This document shows, in pieces, positions 12,028 through 23,873 of a stretch of 64,000 bases of DNA. Origin of the DNA: Codonopsis lanceolata (taxonomy: Eukaryota; Streptophyta; Magnoliopsida; Asterales; Campanulaceae); assembly GCA_013146195.2 (NCBI GenBank), contig CM028383.1, forward strand, positions 14,325,311 to 14,389,310. The letters are read 5' to 3'. Position numbers and translations under genes: made by a program. The notes below the pieces were generated by a model. It had not been told where the DNA came from, searched no databases, and saw nothing but the letters and a program-made list of their open reading frames with translations. Positions within the stretch are counted from its first letter, which is position 1. Each line of letters begins with the position of its first letter.

Positions 12028-13614
12028 TGTTGGGTTTTGGGGTTACAATCACAGCGGAACAACAAAACCCTAGCCTTGGATCCGTCTAGCATGAAAAGAT
12101 TAGAAACAATGAAAAAGATTTACATACATTAACGTGATTATGTTTGTTCAAAACGAATCTCCAAAAATTGAACCTTTGAGTTTGTTGCCGAGTCTTCAAG
12201 CTTCTCTTTGATCTTCCTTATGATGAATGTGATCCAAGCCTTAGGTGACAACGTAATCACCCTCTAATGGTAATCCACACACGAACGAACCAAGAACAAT
12301 TCTTGTAGGATTCCTAGATGATCCTCCGATTAATGAAAACGTTTTTCATTAATCGATGACAAAATTATAGAGTTGATTTGGGATTCCCCTTTTGTTTTTG
12401 ATTCTCAATCAAAGATCAAAACTTTAGTGTTTAATAAACTCTAAAAATCTGTTCTATATCACGTTTTTGGCTGCAAAAAAGGATTATATATATGCTAGAT
12501 ATCAATCCCTAACATTTAGGGATAATCCTTATTTAAAACCAAAACCAAGTCAACCAAGGAATTTACGTACGAACCAAAAACGAAGCTGGCATGAGTCGTG
12601 CCCTATTTTTTTTTCACTCGTGCTGATCAAGGAATGACTCGTGCCCAAGAACACGAGTCATGATTAATCCCACAAGGTCAAAATTTCAACGAGTCGATCC
12701 TTGTTGCTCAAAACGCAATGCATTTACCTGTTACGAAGTCGTGCTGTAACCCAAAATCCACCATTTTAGCCAATGATCAAATTTGTTCTTTTTGTGTGTG
12801 ACCCAGTAGGAATTATATTTATATTGGTAGTGAGTCGAATCATTGACCTCACATGACATAAGTGGTTTCTAGCAAACCATTATATCCACCCAATTAATAT
12901 AACATCAAAGCTTGATTCCTCGATAGATCAAATGTTACAATCCCTTTGTCCACGATGTCAAATTGAAAATGAGTCATGGTCCATGTCAACTCACATTGTT
13001 CAATGCTTTCTTGATTCTGAATATGTTGATAAGCCAAGTGCATTTGATCTCTATCAAATCTCTTGAGTGTGGCCACACATTTCATCAACACTATTCATCG
13101 AGGGGCCCAAGCAAACATCTCTCTCAACGAGAGGGACAAATCCCATCTTGACTTATCATTCTTCCCTACAAGAATCCAATCGTGCCAACATAGCCCTTAT
13201 TGCTATCCTATTAAAGATAGCGTTAGACTACATCAAACGTGATGTTCATCATGTGGAAGACGATGATAATCTCATGTACAAAGGATTCAATAACACAACT
13301 ATCATGAGACTTAATCATGACATACATATGACTATAGACCATGTCATAAATCTCATCGGTAGTTCATGTCCAAGATTGTTTCAAATAGTGCTCATAAGTG
13401 TAATGTGCATCACATGCATATAATCATCTCCGTGATTATCCATTACTAGTTATACTAGTTATTCATAATAACTAGGGACGCTGGTTATTATAATAAACAT
13501 GCAAACATATAATAAGCCAAATAAACTTTCTCTATAATAAATGATAAAGACGATTACATAACGGTTTAAGTTATAAGTCATACATAACTAAACGTCTGGG
13601 GCATTACACCAACA
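12028..13614 (-). repeat. 5' LTR of the copia element
   Basis: This is a 1587-bp LTR with TGTTGG…CCAACA ends, the partner of 5613-7199. It keeps the TATATATA promoter core and the inverted repeat (12327-12355). Confidence 0.95.
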
Positions 13615-13639
13615 GAAATTCCTGAGGTGGAGCCCCTTT

Positions 13640-15360
13640 TGATCCATGTTCCTGAAAGCCACCATCCGTACTGGGGTGATTGCCCCAGGAAAATGTTCAA
13701 GCACGAATGTGTTGCCGCCGATTGGCCCAAAAGCATCGCCGCCTTTATGTAGACCAGATGGTTGTCTCGCTAATCGCCCTTTTTCTCATAGCATACCGAT
13801 TCTCGCTTTTGCTTTTTCTTGTTTCAGGGATGAAGAATCTGGTCGGGCTGAAGATGAGGAAGAAGCAGGCTGACCAGCGGGCAGCCGACTTAAAGGCTAA
13901 CGAGCCGGTAACTTTGTCTAAGGTGCTATTCGGTCCTCCCACAAAGAAGACACTGCCTCTGCAAGGCCGCGAGTCCGGTCAAGAGCCAAGCGCGCAAAAA
14001 CTGCCGCCACCACACAAAAAGAGGTCGTGCGTAAAGAGGCCATCGCGGGCTATTATCGATAATGCCGCCGAGCCGCCACCGCCAACATCTTTGGTGCTCG
14101 CCGCAGTGATGCCAAGGCAAAGGGGAAAAGGAAGAAAAGTCCAACTCCTCCTCCCGCCGGATGTCCGCCGGCCGGCTCGAGCCCCGACCCTCGTTTTATC
14201 TGCCCCCGCCCAGGGCGAGGGGGCCACCTGGAGGTAGGCCGGATTTGTGATGCCCACCACCACCAGCCGCCAAGACCGTGAAAGAGATATTTGTGGACGC
14301 CTCGCAGGGCTTGATCTGCATATGCCAAGGAGCCTGTGGCCTCGTGGGTAAAGGAATCATGTAGAAGGCATCAGATGATGATCTTGCCCGATCGAGATAC
14401 GGCCACGCCTTGGTCGAAACGCGGGTTCTCCTCGAGCGAGGTAAAGTATTTACCGTAGTTTGCCTTTCTTTTTCTTCCTTATTTCCCGTTCTGACTATCT
14501 GTCCTCTACTCGCAGATCGCTTCCACATGTACCAATCTTTATGATCGGTATAATGAAGAGAAGGAAGCTCGCAAAAAGGCGGAGGCAGACAAGCACTCGA
14601 GAGCCCGGTGAAGGAGTAAGGTCGAAGCAGGTTCTTTTGGCCGACCAACCGGAAGCCAACTGCCGCCAAGAAAAAAAAGAGGCCGAGCTACTGAGCGAAA
14701 TTTGTACTGGTACTGCTGCGCCATAACAACACTCGTCGCTGGAAGACGAGTTGGTTGGGCCAAGTGAAGAAAACCAAGTCGAACTGAGAAGGGAAGATCG
14801 CCTGGCCGCATGGGTCACCAAGCCGAGGGAGAAGCCGCAAGTGGAACTGACTCCTCGAAATGCAGCCATCAAGGATGTGAAAGCCGTGGAAGAGTCAGTT
14901 GGAGAAATTGAAGAAAGCTGAGGAGTCCGCGGTGGATAAGTATAAAAAATCCCTAACCTTCGAAGACGTTGTGCACGCGGCTATCGTGTCTTACTTCGCC
15001 CATGGCACCAATCACATATTGAGGATGCTCACGGACATGGCGGAGCTGGGATGAAGACGATGGTCGAACAGCGCGTGCTCGACTTTTAGCCGAAACCGCT
15101 TCCTTCCATGCTCGTTCCCTTACAACAAGGAGGAATGGCAACCTTGGCAAAGAGCGATGCCGAGGCAGGGCGATAACTCGATCCCACCAACCGCCGATAA
15201 AGTGAATGTTTGCTCGCACGATCTAGGCCTTGGAGTCCAAGACGGCTTTAAAAGAAAGTGAGCAGACAGTTTTAATCCGCGCCAAAGCAAATGAGGACGA
15301 GGTCGCCTCCTGAAAGAGCTAAACTTCCAATACGAAGTGTAACATCGGGCCAAAGACTAA
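13640..15360 (+). pseudogene. Antisense additional ORF (aORF) of the Tat element, decayed
   Basis: Open pieces run on the plus strand, opposite to gag-pol: 13680-14237 (185 codons; basic, with Lys/Arg- and Pro-rich stretches) and shorter frames up to about 15350. The stretch 14905-15060 reads KKAEESAVDKYKKSLTFEDV followed by HAAIVSYFAHG, resembling the conserved region of plant Tat aORF proteins (…YK.S..FEDLV..A…YF.G…). The function of these proteins is unknown. Stops and frame changes occur throughout, and the N-terminal end is lost at the copia border. The alternative, an unrelated host gene, is unlikely because position and orientation fit the element. Confidence 0.6.
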
Positions 15361-16199
15361 AGAACTTCCCCCACCCGAGCAAGCTTAGAAATAGAAGTAT
15401 AATTCTTTGTTTGGCTCGTGGTCACCATTTTTGACCTTCGACAGAACTCTTTTCTCATCATGAATAAAACTATGAATATTTGGCAAATGCTTTTTTCTCG
15501 TCAGATAGATTTTTTATTCGCTTTTGATTTTGCTCGATAATTTCTTTTCTTACTTGTATTTCTCCTGTCATAGATTAGTACAAGTACAGGTATTCCCCAG
15601 AAAGCATAGAGAGCATAAATAAATAGAATTAATTGAGCATGCAAACTTGTAATTTTTAATTTAAAAATAACAAGGCTAACCAAACAGACGTACTATTTAA
15701 GTTAAGAGGTTACCCGAACAGACGCCCGGTCTAGGTGCTTGGATCAGGCCAAGGCTTTGAATAGGCATGACCCCTATCGCACTGGGAGAGCATCCAGGAG
15801 ATTGCCTAGCGGGCCCCCTACTCGAATCCACCATTTGCAACCCAAGTTGGGTTCTAGTTCGATGTTAGCACATCTGCCGCTAGTGTATCAACTGCATGTA
15901 GATATACGACAGCGTTGTTGCTTCTGGCCACTATAGGAACTGAGGTAGCTAGACGATATCTTGCTGGCAGGGCCCCTACCGCGTGGCGGGCATCCATGTA
16001 TGTGAACCGGGAATGGCCCCATCTTACTCGCGGAGAGGATAAGATAAGCTCACTAGTACTTGGGATTAGAGAAAGATTGACCGGGCACGGCATTATATAT
16101 TCGGCAGGCGAGCAGATTATGTCAAGCAATCCAAAAACAGTAGATAAAAGACAACTAAACAACCGAATAATTTGAATGGACAAATATGGAAAAACTTGT

Positions 16200-17310
16200 C
16201 TTTTATTGATCAATAATACTAACCCTCAACAGGACTGAGGTCTTGCCTGTTTGTGTACTGACTTAAGGACAATATTTTTTTAGGTGGTCTGCATGCCAAG
16301 GATGCTTCAAGTCTTTTCCTTCATGAGTTCGAAGTGTGTAGGTGCCCTATCTAGCTATACCAGCGATTTGGAAGGGCCCCTCCCAATTAGGTGATAGCTC
16401 ATTCTCGCCTCAATGACCTGCTACCTCAATTTTTATGAGTACCCCCCCACCATGAAAGCTCTACCTCGAACCCTTTTGTCATGATGAGCCTGCTTCTCTT
16501 CCAGAAGTTGACCATCCCTGAGTCGTGCATCTAACCTTCTTTCCTCGAGTAGATCAAGGTCTATGGCTCTGCAAGTCGATTATTCTCGTCAGAATGGGAG
16601 ACTCGATACTAGCAAGGCCATTTCCACCGGAATCGTAGCTTCAGATCCGTACGTGAGCGCGAATGGAGTTTCCCCTGTTGGGCCCTGCACAGTAGTTCTA
16701 ACTGCCCATAAGGCTGACGGTAGCTCCTCTGCCCATTTTCCAACTTACCCTTCTAAGTTTCTTTTGAGAGCGTGTAGTACTTGCTTGTTTCCGGCCTCGG
16801 TTTGGCCGTTACCCTGTGGATAAGCTACAGATGATTGCCAATGTTTGATATCAAAGCGAGCACATTCCGCTGTGAATTTGTCCAAGAATTGGGTGCCGTG
16901 ATCGGAGATGATTGCTCGGGGGAGTCCAAACCTGCACCATACTTGATCGTGGACGAACTTGATGACATTGGCCTCTAAAATTTTAGCCAGGGCTTTGCCT
17001 CGATCCACTTTGTAAAGTAGTCTATGGTGACCAGATACTTGACACTTGCCTTGCGCTAGCAGAATGGGCCGATCAAATCGATTCCACATGTCGAAGCGGC
17101 CAGCCGCAACGACCGGGTTTGTACTGCGGATAGAAGCCTTGCACGTCCACAGATCTCCGGCACTTGTCACATTCACTGACATACTTCTCGCATCCCTTTC
17201 CGAGGGTTATCCAAGAAGTACTGCAAAACTCTTTCCGCTAGATCTCGAGTGCCCGTGGCCGCCACATTCCCCCTTCATGTACTTCATATAAAACCCCTCG
17301 GTTAGTTCCT
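16200..17310 (-). pseudogene. Tat integrase
   Basis: A zinc-binding start (HEGECGGHGHSRSSGK-like) lies near 17240-17290. The catalytic core follows at 16745-17182, with GLPRAIISDHGTQF (second Asp) and YPQGNGQTEAGNK (Glu). In other frames down to about 16210 the conserved C-terminal segment can be read (EERRLDARLR, then RGRAFMVGG, then a THFELMKEKT-like segment). Stops and shifts break the enzyme. Confidence 0.8.
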
Positions 17311-17405
17311 GGGTACGCAATGGCATATGTCTGACCTTAGATCGCTTGTATAGGATTCCCCCTACTACCGAGTATCTGCAAGCTTGACTTCTGACTGTGG
17401 TGGCT

Positions 17406-18110
17406 TTAACTTTGTTCGCTGGAAGGACTCCTTGTTCGATGTAGTCTTTGGACTCCTTGTTCGATGTAGTCTTTGTAGTCATCAATCCAACTTCTGGTCG
17501 CTGGCTCGATCTCCATGACTACTGGCCTATCAATGGCTGGAGTTTCCAAGTGTTCAATCATTACTGAGGGATTTAACGGTGCTAGGTTTACCTCAGCGAT
17601 CTTGGACAAGTAATCTGCTCGCATGTTGTCAGCTCGATCAATTCTGATGATCTCCCAAAACTTGAAATTCCTCAAGGTTTCTTTGACAACCTCGCAGTAT
17701 TTGACCAGGGTAGGGTGATACACCATATATTCCCCCTGGACTTGGTTCACTACTAGTGGTGAATCCGAGTACACTATGACTGCTTCTACGCCCATGTCAG
17801 CTGCGAGCTCAAGGCGAGCGATCATTGCTTCATACTTGGCCACGTTATTTGAGGCGGGGAATTTGAACCGAAGTGCAAGCTCGAACTCTGTGATTTCGTC
17901 AGGAGCTATGAGATGGATGCCAGCTCCGCTCCCGACTTTACTCACTGCCCCATCCACATAAAGATCCCAACAGTAGGTTGGCATAGGTTGTGGCAGCTGC
18001 CCTTGCTCGGGTTCTGTTGGCTGCTGGGCCTCAGGTTCCTCCTGCTGGGTAAAGCTTGTTTCTACCAAGAAATCAGCCAAGGCCTGAGCCTTGATTGCTG
18101 TCCTGGGCAA
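17406..18110 (-). pseudogene. Tat second (archaeal-type) RNase H
   Basis: A 234-codon open frame. WDLYVDGAVSKVGSGAGIHL carries the first Asp, NNVAKYEAMIARLELA the Glu, VYSDSPLVVNQVQGEY the next Asp, and RADNMRADYLSKIA the last acidic residue, so the active-site set looks complete. A second RNase H domain after the first is diagnostic for Tat elements. The frame ends in a short direct duplication (DYIEQGV repeated, 17405-17475). It belongs to a dead polyprotein. Confidence 0.85.
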
Positions 18111-18168
18111 GTAGTCTATGTGGAATTCTGTGAGCTCGATTGATCAGTTGAGTAGTCTACCCGATGAG

Positions 18169-18432
18169 TCAGGCTTGTGGAGAACTTTGCGTAGTGGTGC
18201 GTCTGTGTATACTATGATTACATGTGCAAAAAAAATAAGCCCTTAATTTTTGGACAGCTATGACAAGCGAGTAGGCTAATTTTTCTACATTAAAATAATG
18301 ACCTTTAACATGACTGAAGGCTTTTGATACATAGTACACAGGTTTTTGAATGTCTAGTTCATCTCTAACTAAAACAGCAGCCACGCCCTGGTCCGTGGCT
18401 GTTAAATATACATATAAAGGCTCATCGGGCAC
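18169..18432 (-). pseudogene. Tat first RNase H
   Basis: The frame reads LYVYLTATDQGVAAVLVR and then KPVYYVSKAFSHVKGHY, the hallmark of Ty3/gypsy RNase H after RT. The first catalytic Asp appears replaced (LTATDQ in place of L-x-x-S/D). The frame is short and shifted relative to RT. Confidence 0.8.
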
Positions 18433-18474
18433 GAGGCTGCTAAGGAAGGGTGGCTTGCCAAGATATTCCCTGAG

Positions 18475-19329
18475 CTACTCGAGGGCTTTGGCACAGTCTG
18501 CATTCCACTCGAAACCCTTGTTCCCGCGCAGGACCTTGAAGAAATGAAGGCATTTCTCCGCTGATCGGGAGATGAAGCGGCCCAGGGCGATGACTCTGCC
18601 ATTTAGCTGCTGGATGTGCTTGATGCAGTAAGGCTGCTCCATGTCGAGTAGAACCTGGATCTTCTCTGGGTTTGCCTCTATCTCGCGCTGGTTGACCATA
18701 AACCCGAGGAATTTTCCTGCTCGGACCCCGAAGGCGCACTTGTTCGGGTTCAGCTTCATGTTAATGTTTACGCAGATTGGCAAACGTTTCTTCCAAGTCA
18801 AGAGTGTGGTCGCGGCCCTTTGTTTTGATGACCATGTCATCTATGTATGCTTTCATGTTCCTGCCGAGCTGAGAGCCAAAGACTTGTTGACCATTCGCTG
18901 ATAGGTATCCCATGCATTCTTCAGCCCGAAGGGCATCATCTTGTAACAGTAAAGGCCCCCCGCTGCTCGGAAAGCTGTCTTGACCTTGTCTTGCTCGTTC
19001 ATCTTGACCTGGTGGTACCCTGAGTATGCATCCAAGAAGCTTAGCATTTCGAACCCGGCAATGGAGTCTACGAGCACATCTATGCAGGGCAAAGGGTAAC
19101 AATCTTTTGGGCAGGCTTTGTTCAGGCCAATGAAGTCGACACACATCCGCCATTTGTCGTTGGCCTTCTTGACCATTACCACGTTTGCCAGCCAGGTCGG
19201 GTACTGAATCTCCTCGATGATGTCTGCTTTCAGGAGCTTCTCGACCTCTGCTTTGATAGCCGTATTTTTCTCAGGGGAGTATTGCCTTGGCCGTTGCTGA
19301 ATGGGCCGAAAAGTCGGATCGACATTCAA
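18475..19329 (-). pseudogene. Tat reverse transcriptase
   Basis: 18853-19329 encodes the palm/finger half with SFLDAYSGYHQV (catalytic Asp) and MPFGLKNA. A frameshift then moves the YIDDMV box into another frame (within 18761-19153). 18475-18840 continues with the thumb and connection region (LNPNKCAFGV…GKFLGFMV). All RT blocks are present in order but need at least two frame changes, so it is inactive. Confidence 0.85.
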
Positions 19330-19844
19330 GTCATGGCGTGCAACACTCTCACGTGATACCTTGCATGTCCTCGACTATCTAGGTGAACACATCCAGGCTG
19401 TTCTTCAGCAGCTCAATCAATCTTTCCCGAGCTTCGGGAGGCATGGCCTTGCCGATTTTGATTTTCTGCTCAGGGTAGGAGGGATTGATAATTACCTCTT
19501 CCAGCTCACCTTCTGGCTAAATATCGGGCTCGTTGCGGACTTGCAGAGTGTCCATCTCAATGTCTTGTGATTCGAGGCGTTTAGTATTGCGCCTGGAGGG
19601 CCCTGGTGCCAAGGCTTGTTCGGGGGCCTCCATTTCCATGGGATCAGCCGTTTCAAAAGTTTCCCCGAGCTCGATGTTGTTTATGGGGATAGAGGCTGAG
19701 GCAGTGTCCGTGGGGACCTTTTTTTCGGGAGCCACTACAGTCTTGTCGGGAATGTCCGCGATCAGTTTCTGTTTCTTCCGCTGGGAATCTCGAATATACT
19801 CCCACATTGCCCAGGGCTTGCTGTTGAGGATACCCACTCCATTC

Positions 19845-20231
19845 TCAGTGTAGAACTTGGCCTTCTAGTGGGGAATTGAAGTGACCATCTGGAACTTGGC
19901 CATTGCCGGAGCACCAAGAATGCAGTTGTACGCTGATTTCAGGTCGATCACTAAGAATGTGATCATCTCTATCTGGGTTTGTGCCCCCATCGTCCATGAA
20001 TACCTCCATCTCGATGGTACCTTTGACGCTTACTTGATGGTTGGTGAACCCCTCAAGTTTCCCCAAATAAGGCTTGAGCCTGGCGTCTGGCAATTCCAAT
20101 CCTTTGAAGCAGGAGTAGAACATGAAGTCCCTACAGGCTCTAGTGTCAAGCAAAACTCTATGAACTTGCCAGTTGTTCACCAGACAGGAAATGACCAGCG
20201 GTTGCTCGGATGTCAAAGGAGTGCTTGCCAA
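19845..20231 (-). pseudogene. Tat aspartic protease
   Basis: The frame reads VHRVLLDTRACRDFMFYSCF. The active-site triad expected as DTGSS/DTGAS is DTRAC, so the catalytic glycine is lost. The surroundings (…FYSCFKGLEL…GFTNHQVSVKGTIEMEV) match the Tat protease region. The frame lies between gag and RT as expected. Confidence 0.75.
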
Positions 20232-20376
20232 CTCGCTACGGGTAAAACAAATGCTCTATTCCCCTGCAACGCTGTATTGCTGGTGTGTTGACAGCTTTAG
20301 ATAATGAATAGATGTGCTTCCCGAGCTGTGTGTTGGACGGGAGCTCTTCTTGAATCATGTTTATCACCCCTCGAAT

Positions 20377-22281
20377 CTAAGGGGCCTGGCCACCTCTTCC
20401 TCTTGGGGGTCTTCCTTGTTGGTCATTATTGGCGTTATTTCCCGCGCCCTGATCCCTTTTAAAGCGGTCCAGCTTGCCCGCGTTGATCAGCTTTTGAATT
20501 TCACGCTTCAACACAAAGCATTCCTCAGTGGTGTGGCTATTACCGTGATGGTAATCGTAGTACTTCGTGTTGTCCCGAGTGTGAGCGAGCTCGGGGTCAA
20601 ACGGATAAGGGACCGGCAACGCATCTCCCACTTGGAACATGATCTCTTCCCGCGTAGTGTTTAGCGGGGTGAACTGGGCCTCCCTGAATCTTGTCCGGGG
20701 GTAGATGTTCTCTTCCTGTCTCTACTCGAGTGGTTGTTGTCTTCCGGGCTCTGGTCAGCTGGCGTGGCCGAACTGCACTGAGCCTTGTCTTTGCCCTTGG
20801 CTTTGTCACCATTGATGCTTTCAGTCGAGCAGAAGAGATGGGAACTTGCCAGCAGTTCTGCTTTGGAAGCCCCCGGGTTCATTGCTAGTATTGTCTTCAG
20901 CGGCCCAGCCTTCATGTTGTTGAGATAACATAAAGTGAACTCGGGTCACTGGTATGGCCACCGATCGAGCATCTCCGAATCTCTTCAAGTAGCTGTCAGA
21001 AGATTCGTTGTCACCTTGCTTAATTTTTGGCAAGGTCGAAGCGATGGGGGGGTCACCCGCAGCGTCGAACTCTTCCAAGAACTTTTCCCGGAGCGTTGCC
21101 CAGTTGCCAATCGATCCACGGGGAACCCTGCCCATCCAGGCCTGTGCCTTTCCCTAAAGAGCTCCCTCAAATGCCCACATCTTCAAGGCTTCCACATCTT
21201 CAAGGCTTCCACATCTGTCACCATTCAGATCTGTGCTTCGAATGATCGGAGCCAATCGCTTGCCCACATCTTCCCAAAGTACTTCTCGAATTGAGGGAAG
21301 ATGACCCCCTGCGCGGGTGGTACATTCTCAATCTCTGGAGTGAATAGGCTGCCCTCCAATGGCTTAGTGGCTCCATAGTCGGACTTGGCCACGGCTAGAT
21401 TAGCCATTTGCTTAGCCATGTCTCTCTTCATGACCTCCATTCTCTCGGACAATCGCCTTTCCGCGTCCATAGTGAGTCTGGAAGAAGCAAGTGGTCTGAT
21501 TGGTGGCTGCGCACCTGAGGGAAAAAAGTTGGCTCATAAGAAGCTTCAGCTTCCTGCTCGACTCGTGCTCTATATCTGGGTCGCTGTGCATCTGTTTCTG
21601 CGCACTTCATGGACCCTACGGCAAGTCGGCGACCATGGCTCTCTTCCTGAGCACGGTACTCTTGCTTATGATGGTGTATGTGGGAGAGATTCTGACGGCT
21701 GTATCTACTCTCCGCTTGGTTGTCTGCTTGTTTCACCGCCTCAGCTCTCTCCGATGGTATGTGAAAGACGGATGGGAGTTGTCTGCTTGGAGCGGGCAAA
21801 TGTTGGGAGGCATGGCCATCGCCAACAAGTGTCGGATTATCGGAGCGGGCAAAGACCAAATCGCAATCGAACCGGCCGTGGCCCAAGGCGAAGCAGCGAT
21901 TCGTTGTCGAAGCGCATACATCTTGTTATAATACTCTGCCTGAACTTGCAGAGCAGCAATTTGCTGGTCAGGACTTTGCCCGGGCAAATTCACGTGGCTA
22001 TCCTGGACTTTCTCCCGTTGGCGGTTCAGCTACGCTCGGAGATCTAATGCTGCGAGCATCGCGCTTCTCATTGATAACCTGCTGGCATCACGTTGGCTGG
22101 CGTGTTGGGACAGCTGTTCCTCCACGTATGGCACATCATTGCCATGAGTCGCGTGCCAAGCAGCCACCTTTTGATTTCTCGTTTGCACCCCTTGGGGTGC
22201 CCTTGGTGGCAAATCAGTCGGATGGCTTCCCGCCTGGTGGTTACTGGTGGTGGCATGATACTTGCTACCCTTTCCAGCCAT
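20377..22281 (-). pseudogene. Tat gag
   Basis: Minus-strand ATG at 22281 (MAGKGSKYHATT) lies about 70 bp after the PBS and is the likely gag start. Core segments follow in changing frames: 21225-21470 (SLFTPEIENV…DWLRSFEAQI), 20821-21135 (GSIGNWATLREKFLEEFDAA then KQGDNESSDSYLKRFGDA), and 20377-20640 with the zinc-ribbon-like YYDYHHGNSHTTEECFVLK that is typical of Tat gag. Multiple stops and frameshifts make it non-functional. Confidence 0.8.
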
Positions 22282-22347
22282 TGCAATGAGGAGATTTTTG
22301 AAAACTTTCACCGGAAAAAATTGAAGGAAGTGCTAAAACTTCGTTTC

Positions 22348-22365
22348 CCGACAATGGAACCAAAC
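22348..22365 (-). other. Primer-binding site of the Tat element
   Basis: The minus strand reads TTTGGTTCCATTGTCGGG a few bases after the LTR end. It is a diverged form of the TGGCGCCGTTGYCGGGGA-type PBS used by Tat-related elements. Confidence 0.55.
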
Positions 22366-22368
22366 TAA

Positions 22369-23156
22369 TGTGGCAAAATCACAGCTTGGGCCGTCCGTGT
22401 GTTGGGTAGGATATCTGGGCTTGAATATGTTCCTTGAACCTAGCTTAGAACACAGAAAACATGAGTGGAAGTGCAAGGTCGGGCCTCGCGAAACCCCTCC
22501 GACGTGAGAGTAAGTATCGTGTGTAAGAGAGTCTAAAAATAATTCGACAGGGTGCCAAGTCTTAAGAAAATGTATGTGTACCTTATTTGTGGTTATGAGG
22601 GATATTTATAGACCCCTAATGACCTAGAATCCTTGTGGAATTCAGCTTCTTTAGATAAGTAGTCAATCAAGGGGAGAATCCCTTGATTTTAGGTATAATA
22701 GGCGGCTGGCCGCGTAGATGTAGGAGTAGATAAGGTAAGTGCTCTGCTTAAAGATGAAAACCTTTGACTTGTCTTGGAGAGCAAGCCTCCGGTGTTTCCT
22801 GCTTGATATGTGCCCGAGCGAGCATGGCTCTACCAGGCTATTTGAAGCATACTGCTCTGAAGTTAGTGTAGATCTACGAGGTGACATCTAGTCAGGCAGG
22901 CAAGGCCGGTGCTCGATCATGCTTGGATGAGATGAATCTGATTCTTTTGCTCGGTGTGAGTGTGGTTCCGGGGCATGGCCCCTGGTCGGACAGGTAAGGC
23001 CTGTGCCCGGCCAAGCTTGGGCGGGAGTTGCTCTGCTCGCTGCTTGATGCTTCAGTTACTTTACCCGCTAAGCCGGCGGGCCCCATATTAATCATGCTCG
23101 TGACTGGCACGTGATGCCAACTCGTGCTTATCTCGTGACTTGGATTGGGTCGGACA
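22369..23156 (-). repeat. 5' LTR of the Tat element
   Basis: On the plus strand the segment starts TGTGGC next to the PBS and ends GGACA, so on the minus strand it runs TGTCC…GCCACA (788 bp). A minus-strand TATAAATA at 22603-22610 fits the promoter. At 23157 the composition changes abruptly to AT-rich, supporting the outer border. The partner LTR is not in the window. Confidence 0.7.
22603..22610 (-). promoter_or_regulatory. TATA box in the Tat LTR
   Basis: The minus strand reads CTATAAATATC about 550 bp from the LTR start. Confidence 0.5.
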
Positions 23157-23184
23157 TATGAAAATGTATGATACATATATTCAA

Positions 23185-23700
23185 TTAGTAATAATAGTAT
23201 TTTTAAAACCAATATTAATTTATAACCAATGTGTGATATATCCCTTCTATTGATAATAATAGTAGAATACTTTGTAACCAATGTGAGATACATGCATCTA
23301 TTCCTATTTGTAATAAAAAGTCTTTAATCCAAAAACTTTTTAAACCAACATTTATTTTTAAATAATGTGAGATACATATCTTTTATTGGTAATAAGAGTA
23401 AAAGTCTTTAATATAAGACTTTTAAAACTAACATTTTTTTTAAACAATGTAAGATACATTTATTCTATGGTGATAAAAGTAAAAATATTTTCAAAATGAA
23501 CATAAATTTATAACCAATGTAATATACATATTTTCTATTGGTAATATTAGTAGAGATGTATTTCATATTTGTTGTAAATTGATTTTGGATTTAAAAGTTA
23601 TTAGATTAAACATATAACATTTTATTACTAATAGAAGAGTTGTATCCCACATTGGTTTGAAAATAATGATGACTGTAAATTTATATATATAAGACTTCTA
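23185..23700. repeat. Diverged short repeats, direct and inverted
   Basis: A unit with AACCAATGTGAGATACAT followed by TCTATTGGTAATAAGAGTA recurs near 23224, 23277, 23362, 23442 and 23512 at irregular spacing (about 53-85 bp). An inverted copy (…TTACTAATAGAAGAGTTG…CCCACATTGGTTT) lies at about 23615-23655, and a weaker direct copy at about 24030-24075. No gene is seen. It may be a decayed foldback element. Confidence 0.6.
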
Positions 23701-23719
23701 TTAACAATAAAAGAGATTA

Positions 23720-23842
23720 ATAGTAGCGATTAATATCTCATTATTGTATTAATTTATTATTAATAGGTATGATTGAGAAACAATGAGTCACACATGAATG
23801 TTTGAGAATAATAATAGTATTATTGTTATTAAAAAAATAGCA

Positions 23843-23873
<31 letters not shown>

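Larger units (their letters stand above)
5613..13614 (-). mobile_element. Ty1/copia LTR retrotransposon, structurally complete, coding degenerate
   Basis: Two same-orientation LTRs of 1587 bp each (5613-7199 and 12028-13614) start TGTTGG and end CCAACA. On the minus strand the 5' LTR is at 12028-13614, followed by a tRNA-Met PBS (TGGTATCAGAGC). Gag to RNase H lies between, and a purine-rich PPT abuts the 3' LTR. Order INT-RT-RNase H identifies Ty1/copia; long LTRs and the PPT wording suggest an Angela/Tork-type lineage (inference). The LTRs look nearly identical by eye, with scattered substitutions and small indels. The 5-bp flanks (aggag on the left, gaaat on the right) do not match, so no target-site duplication is visible. 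Confidence 0.95.
13615..23156 (-). mobile_element. Tat-lineage Ty3/gypsy element lacking its 3' LTR
   Basis: Minus-strand order is LTR (22369-23156), PBS, gag, protease, RT, RNase H, a second RNase H, integrase, spacer, then an extra ORF in antisense. Two RNase H domains and an antisense extra ORF between pol and the 3' LTR are features of the Tat lineage (RIRE2, Grande and relatives). Every domain is recognisable but split by stops and frameshifts. The 3' LTR is missing because the element is cut at 13615 by the copia LTR. Base composition is clearly more GC-rich than the DNA to its right. Confidence 0.85.

Noticed and set aside
5613..13614. Simple insertion of the copia element with a target duplication
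   Set aside because: The five bases on each side differ and the flanking elements are unrelated, so I did not call a TSD.
16563..22368. Many plus-strand frames in the Tat element, some above 200 codons
   Set aside because: They are antisense shadows of gag-pol, which is recognisable on the minus strand throughout.
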